From Chloroflexota bacterium (lineage in GTDB: Bacteria > Chloroflexota > Limnocylindria > Limnocylindrales > CSP1-4), in contig JAKAHX010000044.1 of assembly GCA_021814735.1 (NCBI GenBank), forward strand, positions 1 to 8,712: a stretch of DNA of 8,712 nt, in the 5' to 3' direction. Numbering within the stretch: position 1 is the stretch's first letter; every line of letters begins with the position of its first letter. The translations under genes and the position numbers were made by a program. The notes beneath the pieces are model-generated. The model worked only from the letters and a program-made list of their open reading frames with translations, did no database searches and was not told the DNA's origin. Of the stretch, positions 1-6,034 are shown one piece after another.

Positions 1-93
1 GCCCAGCACGCCGCGATGCACCCGAGCTTCACGGAGTACCAGCAGCGGACGAGCCGGGTGATCCCGGTGGTGGCGCTGGAGCGCATCGGGTAG
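1..93 (+). CDS. C-terminal end of a probable deazaflavin (F420)-dependent nitroreductase family protein (partial)
   Basis: Frame 1 is open from the window edge to a TAG at 91-93 and gives 30 residues. The tail reads FTEYQQRTSRVIPVVALERIG. This resembles the C-terminus of the Ddn/DUF385 deazaflavin-dependent oxidoreductases, where a tyrosine-containing segment is followed by T-R-x-IPVV-x-LEP. Members of that family reduce substrates with F420H2, or bind related flavin or heme cofactors. The catalytic and cofactor-binding parts lie outside the window, so the call rests on the terminal motif alone. The downstream polyphosphate kinase gene starts 91 bases later on the same strand, so co-transcription is possible but not shown. 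Confidence 0.5.
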   Translation, partial: AQHAAMHPSFTEYQQRTSRVIPVVALERIG

Positions 94-121
94 CGGCCGG
101 CCCAAATCGCTGCGTTGGCGA

Positions 122-170
122 CACGGCGTCGGCGTAGCGTCGGCCTCGCCACGCGGGCGGAGACGCCGTG
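122..170 (+). promoter_or_regulatory. Inverted repeat in the leader of the polyphosphate kinase gene
   Basis: A 9-bp perfect inverted repeat has arms CACGGCGTC (122-130) and GACGCCGTG (162-170), separated by 31 bases. The right arm ends two bases before the GGAGGT ribosome binding site (173-178) of the PPK2 gene. If transcribed, the stem would sit next to that site and could affect access to it. No T-run follows, so it is not a convincing intrinsic terminator for the upstream gene. Inverted repeats of this size also arise by chance in DNA this rich in GC. Confidence 0.25.
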
Positions 171-184
171 GCGGAGGTGCCGGG

Positions 185-1186
185 ATGCCGAAGGATCACG
201 CGGGACACGAGCATCGCGAGCGTCACGCCCCACCGCCGCACGACCAGGGCACCCGGACCGAGGCCACCGGGGCCGCGGTCGGCCCGGCCGGGATCGCAGC
301 CGCCACCGGCGGCCCGGTCGGCGTTGCCGGCGCCCTGGCGCCAGCCGTTGCCACCGGCAGTCCACCTGCCGACGAGACGCCCCAGGGGGCGCACATCCAC
401 GGTCGCCGCGAGTGGCTGGACCGCAGGACGTACGAGACCGAACTGGCCCGTCTGCAGGTGGAGCTGGCGAAGCTGCAGGAATGGGTCAGGGCGCAGGGCC
501 TGCGGGTGGTGGTCCTCTTCGAGGGTCGCGACGCCGCCGGGAAGGGCGGCGTGATCAAGTGCATCACCGCGCCGCTCAATCCCCGCTACGCGCGGGTGGC
601 CGCACTCGCGGCCCCGACGGAGCGCGAGCGCACGCAGTGGTACTTCCAGCGCTACGTGGCGCACCTCCCCTCCGCCGGCGAGATCGTCCTCTTCGACCGG
701 AGCTGGTACAACCGCGCCGGCGTCGAGCGGGTGATGGGCTTCTGCACGGAGGACGAGTACCGCGAGTTCCTCCGCTCGTGCCCCGAGTTCGAGCGGATGC
801 TGATCCGCTCCGGGATCATCCTGGTCAAGTACTGGTTCTCGGTGAGCGACGAGGAGCAGGAACGGCGCTTCCAGGACCGCATCGCCGACCCGACCAAGCG
901 CTGGAAGCTCAGCGCCATGGACCTGGAGTCACGCGCCCGGTGGGTGGAGTACTCGAAGGCCAAGGACGAGATGTTCGCCTCCACCGATCTCAAGCAGTCG
1001 CCCTGGTGGGTGGTCCCGTCCGACGACAAGCGCCGGGCGCGTCTCAACTGCATCCACCACCTGCTCTTGATGATCCCCTACCAGGACCTGACGCCGGAGC
1101 CGATCGTGCTCCCGCCCCGCCAGCCGGACGGCGGCTACGTGCGGCCGCCGATGACCGACCAGACCTTCGTCCCGCAGGTGTACTGA
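185..1186 (+). CDS. ppk2: Polyphosphate kinase 2 (PPK2 family, class I-like, single domain)
   Basis: The 333-residue product is a cytosolic kinase expected to transfer phosphate between inorganic polyphosphate and nucleotides (in class I, ADP or GDP to the triphosphate). The PPK2 domain spans about residues 78-300. Walker A is GRDAAGKGG at 114-122 (Lys120), and the Walker B region is FDRSWYNR at 170-177 (Asp171). The lid-type segment, RRFQDRIADPTKRWKLSAMDL, is at about 227-247, and family-typical TDLKQSPWW and DDKRRARLN follow. The ATG at 185 is chosen because GGAGGT (173-178) lies 6 bases upstream and no other well-placed start is seen. Residues 1-75 are an unusual Ala/Gly/Pro-rich, His-containing extension that is probably disordered. 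Preferred nucleotide and reaction direction cannot be read from sequence. MgsA follows after 140 bases on the same strand. Confidence 0.95.
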   Translation: MPKDHAGHEHRERHAPPPHDQGTRTEATGAAVGPAGIAAATGGPVGVAGALAPAVATGSPPADETPQGAHIHGRREWLDRRTYETELARLQVELAKLQEWVRAQGLRVVVLFEGRDAAGKGGVIKCITAPLNPRYARVAALAAPTERERTQWYFQRYVAHLPSAGEIVLFDRSWYNRAGVERVMGFCTEDEYREFLRSCPEFERMLIRSGIILVKYWFSVSDEEQERRFQDRIADPTKRWKLSAMDLESRARWVEYSKAKDEMFASTDLKQSPWWVVPSDDKRRARLNCIHHLLLMIPYQDLTPEPIVLPPRQPDGGYVRPPMTDQTFVPQVY

Positions 1187-1223
1187 GGTCGAACCGACGG
1201 ATCCGGCGGAACTCGTTGCGCCC

Positions 1224-1291
1224 GTGGCGCCGCCTTCACGCCACCGGCGTGCGGCACCCGACGCAGCCCGCGTGGCGGGGGCGGCCGCCAC
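1224..1291 (+). promoter_or_regulatory. Two hairpins with shared arm sequence between the PPK2 and mgsA genes
   Basis: The 140-base spacer holds two inverted repeats built from the same hexamer pair. GTGGCG (1224-1229) pairs with CGCCAC (1239-1244) across 9 bases, and GTGGCGG (1272-1278) pairs with CCGCCAC (1285-1291) across 6 bases. Because the arms share sequence, the first left arm could also pair with the second right arm, giving alternative folds. The second hairpin ends 25 bases before the GGAGG of mgsA. There is no T-tract. They may be a weak terminator or attenuator between the two genes, or GC-driven coincidence. Confidence 0.25.
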
Positions 1292-1326
1292 AATGTGGAC
1301 GCCCGCTGCAGAGGATGGAGGCCGCC

Positions 1327-1782
1327 GTGGAACAGGTCCTGGGACCGCGCAAGAAGATCGGGCTGGTCGCCCACGACAACAAGAAGGCCGACCTGATCGA
1401 ATGGGTGAAGTTCAACCGGCAGATCCTGATGCGCCACGACCTGGTGGCGACCGGCACGACCGGGTTGCTGCTGGAGGAGGAATTGGGGGTCGGGATCCAC
1501 AAGCTCCAGAGCGGGCCGCTGGGCGGCGATCAGCAACTCGGCGGGATGATCGCGGACGGCGAGATCGACTTCCTGGTCTTCTTCTGGGATCCCCTCGAGC
1601 CCCACCCGCACGACCCCGACGTGAAGGCCCTCCTCCGCATCGCGGTCGTCTGGAACATCCCGATCGCGTGCGACCGCGCCTCGGCCGACTTCATGATCTC
1701 CTCGCCACTCATGGAGAGCGCCTACCAGCGGCGGGTGCCGGACTACCAGACGTACCTGGGCCGCTACGCGGCCCAACCCTGA
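1327..1782 (+). CDS. mgsA: Methylglyoxal synthase
   Basis: This cytosolic lyase (EC 4.2.3.3) converts dihydroxyacetone phosphate to methylglyoxal and inorganic phosphate, bypassing lower glycolysis. The 151-residue product aligns along its whole length with the roughly 152-residue E. coli enzyme. Conserved segments are IGLVAHDNKK (His16, Asp17), ATGTTG, SGPLGGDQQ (Asp68, equivalent to catalytic Asp71 of E. coli), FFWDPLEPHPHDPDVKALLR (Asp88, His95, Asp98) and VWNIPIACDRASADF. The GTG at 1327 is preferred because GGAGG (1317-1321) lies 5 bases upstream. An in-frame ATG at 1315 would add four residues but has GAGG directly against it. The same frame stays open far upstream through the PPK2 gene, so a naive call would make a false 555-residue fusion. 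The E. coli enzyme is inhibited by phosphate, which fits the PPK2 neighbour. Confidence 0.95.
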   Translation: MEQVLGPRKKIGLVAHDNKKADLIEWVKFNRQILMRHDLVATGTTGLLLEEELGVGIHKLQSGPLGGDQQLGGMIADGEIDFLVFFWDPLEPHPHDPDVKALLRIAVVWNIPIACDRASADFMISSPLMESAYQRRVPDYQTYLGRYAAQP

Positions 1783-1881
1783 GCGCACCGCAGGCGATGC
1801 CGCTCACCTCGGCCGCCTTGCGCTTCGCACGCTGGCGCCCCATCCATGGCGTCCCGCCGACACGGGCCCCGCGCCCCCGCG

Positions 1882-1913
1882 ACGGCACCCGGCCCGGGTC
1901 CGCGCCGTGCCGT
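1882..1913. terminator. Weak candidate hairpin between convergent genes
   Basis: The 136-base spacer between mgsA (+) and the hydrolase gene (-) contains ACGGCAC (1882-1888) and its reverse complement GTGCCGT (1907-1913) around an 18-base GC-rich loop that can pair further (CCGG/CCGGG). The position suits a bidirectional terminator. No T-tract is present on either strand, so this is a candidate only. Nothing else is visible in the spacer. Confidence 0.3.
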
Positions 1914-1918
1914 TGCCG

Positions 1919-2503
1919 TCAGGGCGCGGATCGTAGGGCGGCCAGCACGTCCGCCGTCGAGCGCACCCGGCCGATCTTCGGGAAGACGCTGCGGACCGTG
2001 TGCTCGTGATCGTCCGCGCTGCGGGCGGACATCGCGTCCTCCACGAAGACCTGCTGGTACCCACGCTCGTACGCGTCCCGGGCCGTGCTCTCCACGCCCA
2101 CGTTCGTGGAGATCCCGGCCAGCAGGATCGTGTCTACGCCGCGCCGGCGCAGCTGGAGGTCCAGCTCGGTCCCGTAGAAGGCACCCCATTGGCGCTTGGT
2201 GATCACGATGTCACCCGCCGCCGGACCCAGCTCGGGAAGGATCTCGGCCCAGTCGGCCGGCTGCGGTGCAGGGGTCCAGAGCGGCGTGTCCGTCAGCGGG
2301 TGCAGCGCGTCGCGCCGATCCGCTGACGGCGTGACCCGCACCAGGACCACGGTGCCGCCGGCGGCACGCAGCGCGCGGGCGATCTCCGCGGTCCGGGCCA
2401 CCACGTCCGACGCGGCATGGGGAGCCACGGGGCCGGCCGCGATGCCGCGCTGGAGGTCGATCGAGACGAGCGCCGTCCGCGCGGGATCGAGCTCGAGATC
2501 CAT
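1919..2503 (-). CDS. Isochorismatase-fold (cysteine hydrolase family) protein lacking the nucleophilic cysteine
   Basis: The 194-residue cytosolic protein has the isochorismatase/nicotinamidase fold. TALVSIDLQRG carries the conserved Asp16, ITKRQWGAFYGTEL carries the conserved Lys103, and LLAGISTNVGVESTARDAYERGY matches the motif that holds the catalytic Cys in most members (TN-V-C-VESTARDA). Here that position is Gly136 (codon at 2096-2098). A cysteine-dependent amidase or nicotinamidase reaction is therefore not expected by the usual mechanism. True isochorismatases such as EntB and PhzD also lack the cysteine and use the Asp, and other family members carry a Gly here, so the gene is not obviously dead. 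The ATG at 2503 has GGAGG 8 bases upstream. The frame is intact and of normal length. The substrate is unknown. No same-strand partner lies close by. Confidence 0.88.
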   Translation of the reverse strand: MDLELDPARTALVSIDLQRGIAAGPVAPHAASDVVARTAEIARALRAAGGTVVLVRVTPSADRRDALHPLTDTPLWTPAPQPADWAEILPELGPAAGDIVITKRQWGAFYGTELDLQLRRRGVDTILLAGISTNVGVESTARDAYERGYQQVFVEDAMSARSADDHEHTVRSVFPKIGRVRSTADVLAALRSAP

Positions 2504-2630
2504 GACATCAGCCTCCGGTCAGGTGCCCCGGGGCCGCTCCTCGGTGTCGGGAGGCGGCCCTCCGGGGCGGTAGCCCGGCATCACCGCGCCGGGCGCGCGC
2601 CCCCCGTGGCCCTCACTCTAGCCCGAGTGA

Positions 2631-2649
2631 CGACCGAGGGCCCTCGTCG
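2631..2649. repeat. Near-perfect palindrome upstream of the isochorismatase-like gene
   Basis: A perfect 10-bp palindrome, GAGGGCCCTC (2636-2645), is extended by CGAC (2631-2634) and GTCG (2646-2649), with one unpaired C at 2635. It lies in the 232-base gap between two - strand genes, about 130 bases upstream of the hydrolase start. It also lies 87 bases past the stop of the SpoIID-type gene. It could be an operator or part of a termination structure. With no loop and no T-tract, a terminator is the weaker reading. The gap shows no gene and no clear promoter. Confidence 0.25.
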
Positions 2650-2735
2650 GCGGGCCGCACATGCCGCCGGCCTCGCGGAGCACCAGCGGGCAGCACCGTG
2701 GCACCCGTGCGGCCATCGGCCCGGGCTCGCGCCCC

Positions 2736-4520
2736 TCAGCGCACCGCGTACCGCTCGAGCGGGGACCAGACGCTGTTCGCGTTGGCAGGCGTCGGCAGCG
2801 CGATCGCCCGCACGTACCAGCTGCCGGCCGTCCCGAAGCTGACCGGCAGCGTCGCCCGACCGGCGGCGTCCGCCGTGACCGTGGCCTCCCGCCGCAGGAT
2901 CCAGGTCCGGCCCACGAGCTGGTAGACGCGGTACAGGACGCGCCCGGGCGCGAGCTCCGGGCGGGCGGGCCGGACCAGCGTGGTGAACGTCACCGTGGTC
3001 CCGCGTGCCACCGCGCGCACCGTCCCGGCGTTGTCCGGCCGGAGCAGTGCCAGCTGCCGCACGAGCACGCGCACCGGCGCACCGGTGACGGCGGCGAGCT
3101 CCGCCGACCCGTCGAAAACCGCCCGGAAGAAGAGGTTGGTGGCCGGCCGCTCGCTCCAGGTGGCCGTGCCCTGGCGGTCCGTGGTCAGGTCGGCCGCCGT
3201 CGTCCAGTCGACCCCGTCGGTCGATCGCTGCAGGTGCACGACCTGCCCGGCCACCGTCCCACCGGAAGCCGGCGGGACCAGGTGAACGGAGAGCTGCGCG
3301 GGATCACCCCACCGGATGACGGTCGACGCCGCTTCCAGGGTCAGGGTCGGCGCCGCGGGCGCGGCCACGAACGGCGTCGAGGCGGCCGCCGGGAGCCCCG
3401 GTGCCGTTGCCACCAGGACATAGCCCCCTCCGGCTGGGCTCACCGAGCAACCGTCGAACGTGGCGATCCCGGCCACCGCCGCGCGGGTGGCTCCGCCCTG
3501 GCACGTGAGCGCCGCACCCTGGGGTCCCGCGCCGATCGCGAGCGTCACCATGGTCGTCGCACCTGCGCCCGTCGTCACGGTCTGGCCCGTGTCATCCACC
3601 ACCGTCACGGCGGGAGCCGTGCTCAGGGCCATCCCCGCCGTCGCGGCGGACGGCTGGGCGGTGAAGCGGAGCAGCGCGGGCACACCGGCTCCACCGACGC
3701 CGCCCGTGTCAGCGCCGACGATGGTCACGTTGGGCCCGTAGTAGGTCATGAGGATCTGGGCGGCGAGCATCCCCTGCTCCGCGCACTGCATGGCGCTGAT
3801 CTGGAGCAACTGCCAGCCGTTGGCGTTGGCGCCGCAGGCCACATCGCTGCCGGCGTCGTAGTGGGCGGCAAACAGCGCCCCCGACTTCAGCATCGAGATG
3901 CCCCAGGTGTCGGTCACCGCGGCGATCTCGGATGCGGACGGGGTGTGCGTCTCCGGCGCATAGACCTGGTCCATCGAGTTGTCCACGACGTCGTAGCAGG
4001 ACCCGTCCGCGGCGGTGCCCCCGCGCCAGTTCATGGTCCAGTACCACGCGTACTGCTTCACTGCCACAGCACCGGCCTTCAGCGCCTCCACCGGGTCGCT
4101 GGCACCCCACTCGGCCGCCATGACCACGTTCACGTAGTCCTGGAACGGCACGGTCTGCACGGTCCCGTCCGCGGGCCCGGCGGTGCGCAGCACCCGGATC
4201 GTCTGGGGCGGCGTGGTCTGGCTGGTCCAGCCCGTGCACCCGGACGCGGCACGCGCCAGCGCTGGCCCGAGTCGCACGACGAACCCGGAAGATGGCCCCA
4301 TGCCCGCGGTGCCGGACCCGATGGGGATGGCGACCAGGCCCCCCAGCAGGGTCACGCCGACGAGCGCGCCGAGGACCGTGCGCGCGAGCCGGCTGCGGTG
4401 GTGACCGATGCGGCCGATCGACCGTCGGGCTCCTTGCACCGCCTGCAGCCATCCCTTCGCGGAGCCGCTGCGCGCGGCGGTGGATCGCGCGCCGTGCGGG
4501 ATCCCGTCGTCTCCGGGCAT
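2736..4520 (-). CDS. Membrane-anchored SpoIID/LytB-domain protein with Ig-like repeats
   Basis: This 594-residue envelope protein has a basic cytosolic N-terminus (1-47), one hydrophobic helix at about 48-68 (TVLGALVGVTLLGGLVAI) serving as anchor or uncleaved signal, a SpoIID/LytB domain at about 108-268 and three Ig-like or beta-sandwich segments at about 281-388, 389-487 and 488-594. The SpoIID core reads VPFQDYVNVVMAAEWGASDPVEALKAGAVAVKQYAW. Glu137 matches the catalytic glutamate of SpoIID, a lytic transglycosylase acting on peptidoglycan stripped of stem peptides. The first Ig-like unit has the usual QPSAATAG, VTVVDDTGQ, LTCQGG and GIATFDGCSV pattern. No cell-wall sorting signal is seen. 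The ATG at 4520 has GGAGGG 5 bases upstream and lies 10 bases after the stop of the DUF1003-like gene, indicating one operon. The protein could cleave or only bind the cell wall. A sporulation role is not implied. Confidence 0.85.
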   Translation of the reverse strand: MPGDDGIPHGARSTAARSGSAKGWLQAVQGARRSIGRIGHHRSRLARTVLGALVGVTLLGGLVAIPIGSGTAGMGPSSGFVVRLGPALARAASGCTGWTSQTTPPQTIRVLRTAGPADGTVQTVPFQDYVNVVMAAEWGASDPVEALKAGAVAVKQYAWYWTMNWRGGTAADGSCYDVVDNSMDQVYAPETHTPSASEIAAVTDTWGISMLKSGALFAAHYDAGSDVACGANANGWQLLQISAMQCAEQGMLAAQILMTYYGPNVTIVGADTGGVGGAGVPALLRFTAQPSAATAGMALSTAPAVTVVDDTGQTVTTGAGATTMVTLAIGAGPQGAALTCQGGATRAAVAGIATFDGCSVSPAGGGYVLVATAPGLPAAASTPFVAAPAAPTLTLEAASTVIRWGDPAQLSVHLVPPASGGTVAGQVVHLQRSTDGVDWTTAADLTTDRQGTATWSERPATNLFFRAVFDGSAELAAVTGAPVRVLVRQLALLRPDNAGTVRAVARGTTVTFTTLVRPARPELAPGRVLYRVYQLVGRTWILRREATVTADAAGRATLPVSFGTAGSWYVRAIALPTPANANSVWSPLERYAVR

Positions 4521-4530
4521 GACCGCCCTC

Positions 4531-4977
4531 CTATGCGTTGGCGAGCTTGGCCTCGAGCTGCTCGACCTTGTCGAGCAGCGCGTTCATGGCCTCGTCCTGC
4601 GCCTTCAGGTGCTGCTGGATCTGCTCGGCTTCGTGGAAGGTAGCCTCCGCGTCACGGTACGTCAGGTCGGCACGCTTGTCCGCCGTGCGGCCGATGATGT
4701 TCTGTCCCACCATGATCACCGAGAGCATCACCAGCTGGATGAAGGTCTGGCTGACCCACTGCACCAGGGTGAGCATCCCGCCCTGCACCGCCTGGGGCAG
4801 CACCACCAGCGCCAGCACCGCGAACGCGTACGCACACCACATGGTGCCGACCACCGTGGTCAGGATCAGGGCCACGCGGCCGTTGAACCCGACGTGTTCG
4901 TCGGTCGATTTCGGCGGCCCGCTCTTCTTCCGCTGGGCGATGTGTGGGTGAGGCTGGTGCTCGAAGCTCACGCGCAT
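4531..4977 (-). CDS. DUF1003-like small integral membrane protein with a C-terminal coiled coil
   Basis: The 148-residue product has a His-rich polar N-terminus (1-28). Two predicted membrane helices follow, at about 35-60 (containing VGTMWCAYAFAVLALVVL) and 72-94 (containing SQTFIQLVMLSVIMV). Then come the conserved-looking GQNIIGRTADKRADLTYRDAEATFHEAEQI and a charged heptad-like helix to the end (106-147), likely coiled coil. The FNxR start, two helices and a QN...ADKR...D..A..EI tail recall the DUF1003 family, whose function is unknown. The ATG at 4977 has AGGGG about 8 bases upstream. The frame stays open further upstream, but that part only translates the repeat-rich spacer. The coiled coil would face the cytosol if the N-terminus is inside. 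The SpoIID-type gene begins 10 bases after its stop, so the two are probably co-expressed. Confidence 0.8.
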   Translation of the reverse strand: MRVSFEHQPHPHIAQRKKSGPPKSTDEHVGFNGRVALILTTVVGTMWCAYAFAVLALVVLPQAVQGGMLTLVQWVSQTFIQLVMLSVIMVGQNIIGRTADKRADLTYRDAEATFHEAEQIQQHLKAQDEAMNALLDKVEQLEAKLANA

Positions 4978-5293
4978 CCCGTGACCCCTTTCGGAAGGTG
5001 CCGCCGGATCCGCCGGCGCGCAGGCCCCATCATCTACGAAGCGCGGATCCTTCCGCAGGACGACCGCGGGGCCGGGACCTGGCGCGGCCACACGCGCCGG
5101 TGGGTCCACACGGCGCGCTCGCCGAGCCGATCCGCCGCGGCGAGCTGGTCCACGCGGCGAGCTGGTCCACCCAGCGCCGGGCCCGCCACGCGGCGGCGAG
5201 CTGGTCCACGCGGCGGCGAGCTGGTCCACGCGGCGCTGGGTACGCCACGCCGCTCCGGTCCGCTGCGGCGCCGGCCGGCAGCCGGATCGTGGA
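4978..5293. other. Repeat-bearing intergenic spacer upstream of the DUF1003-like/SpoIID operon
   Basis: This 316-base stretch separates the VIT-family gene from the DUF1003-like gene, both on the - strand. Open frames cross it on both strands, but their translations are Arg/Ala/Pro-rich and follow the nucleotide repeats, so I see no gene. It must hold the promoter for the downstream pair unless they are read from the transporter. No clear -10/-35 pair is visible. The central part (5137-5248) is a repeat cluster described separately. A 10-bp palindrome, GCCGGCCGGC (5270-5279), lies 15 bases past the transporter stop but has no T-tract. Confidence 0.7.
5137..5248. repeat. Cluster of degenerate 17-20 bp direct repeats enclosed in part by an inverted repeat
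   Basis: Four copies share GCGGCGAGCTGGTCCAC: units at 5137-5153 and 5154-5170 are adjacent and identical, and units at 5190-5209 and 5210-5229 are adjacent and identical with one extra GCG. Each pair is followed by a related 19-base element, at 5171-5189 and 5230-5248, sharing a GCGCYGGG core and a final CGCCAC. The bases ACCCAGCGCCG (5169-5179) are the exact reverse complement of CGGCGCTGGGT (5231-5241), so an 11-bp stem could enclose the second pair. The spacing is close to two DNA turns. Possible roles are a multi-site protein-binding array upstream of the envelope operon, an RNA structure in the transporter 3' region, or slippage-made simple repeat. Confidence 0.75.
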
Positions 5294-6034
5294 TCAGCCG
5301 TGCACCGCCGCCCCGAGGAGCGCCCCCACGGCGTACGTGACGATCGCGGCAGCGGCACCCAGCGAGGCCTGCCGCAGCCCGCTCCACAGCGGCTGCCGGT
5401 GGGTGAGCCGGCTGACCCCCATCCCCACCGCGAAGAGCGTGCCCACGGCAAACACGATGCTGAGAGGGAACGCGAGCACGGGTCCGACTACGAGGTACGG
5501 CACGAGCGGGACGAACGCTCCGCAGGAGAACGCCAGGAACGAGCCAAGCCCCGCGGAGTAGGGCGATCCCATCGTCTCGGCCGACAGGCCGATCTCCTCG
5601 CGGACGAACGTGTCCAGGGCCCGCTCGGGATCCGCCAGGATCCGATCCACGATCAGGTCCGCCTCCACGACCGAGAGCCCCTTGGACGTGTAGATGTCCA
5701 CGAGGATCGCGCGCTCCTGTTCCGGCGTGTGGCGGAGCTGATCACGCTGCAGCTCCACCTGGTAGTCCAGCAGCTCGCGCTGAGACCGCACCGAGACGTA
5801 CTCGCCCACGGCCATGGAGAACCCGCCGGCGAGCAACCCGGCGATCCCCGCGACCACCACGGAGTGCGGGTCCTCGCGGGCGGCCGCTGCGACCCCCATG
5901 ATCAGGCTCAGGTTGGCGACGAGGCCGTCCGTCGCCCCGAAGACGACAGGCCGCACCACCGACGCGCCACGCGTCTCGTGGGGGCTGGTCGGCCGCGCAA
6001 AGGCGGCGCGCACGCGATCAGTAACGCTCACCAC
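5294..6034 (-). CDS. VIT/CCC1-family iron or manganese transporter
   Basis: The product is a multi-pass membrane protein of 246 residues from the chosen GTG start. The family moves Fe2+ or Mn2+ across membranes, usually as a proton antiporter. VRPVVFGATDGLVANLSLIMGVAAA contains the Asp (Asp36) conserved in helix 1, and GGFSMAVGEYVSVRSQREL contains the Met/Glu motif (Met74, Glu78) of helix 2. A Glu/Asp-rich cytosolic helical segment (about 85-150) resembles the metal-binding domain of plant VIT1, and three hydrophobic helices follow (about 160-185, 186-208, 221-243). The GTG at 6034 is preferred because GAGG lies 8 bases upstream and the product then starts like family members. An ATG at 6148 in the same frame would add 38 residues, but those codons have clearly lower third-position GC and no family match. 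Which metal is carried, and the direction, cannot be told. Confidence 0.88.
   Translation of the reverse strand: MVSVTDRVRAAFARPTSPHETRGASVVRPVVFGATDGLVANLSLIMGVAAAAREDPHSVVVAGIAGLLAGGFSMAVGEYVSVRSQRELLDYQVELQRDQLRHTPEQERAILVDIYTSKGLSVVEADLIVDRILADPERALDTFVREEIGLSAETMGSPYSAGLGSFLAFSCGAFVPLVPYLVVGPVLAFPLSIVFAVGTLFAVGMGVSRLTHRQPLWSGLRQASLGAAAAIVTYAVGALLGAAVHG

Noticed and set aside
115..1326. Long + strand open frame upstream of and continuous with mgsA (555 residues in total).
   Set aside because: The upstream part is the PPK2 gene read in another frame. Its translation is Arg/Gly/Pro-rich and unrelated to any family, while MgsA homology and a ribosome binding site begin at 1315-1327.
2525..2534. 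GCCCCGGGGC palindrome near the isochorismatase-like gene start, and similar short GC palindromes elsewhere.
   Set aside because: Palindromes of 10 bp made only of G and C are frequent by chance at this base composition, and nothing else supports a site.
2736..4520. Evidence that the organism forms endospores.
   Set aside because: SpoIID/LytB domains are widespread in non-sporulating bacteria, and no other sporulation gene is seen here.
2661..4643. A 660-codon + strand open frame opposite the SpoIID-type gene.
   Set aside because: It is antisense to a gene with clear SpoIID and Ig-like domains. The translation is Arg/Gly/His-rich with no domain pattern, as expected for the shadow of a GC-rich gene.
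5137..5248. CRISPR array.
   Set aside because: The repeats are 17-20 bases, mostly directly adjacent without unique spacers of constant length, and no cas genes are present.
4978..5451. Upstream extension of the DUF1003-like frame through the repeat cluster, giving a Trp-Thr-Ser-Ser/Arg-rich repeat protein.
   Set aside because: The peptide repeats only mirror the DNA repeats, unit lengths of 17, 19 and 20 break any protein periodicity, it runs into the transporter gene, and the ATG at 4977 has its own ribosome binding site.
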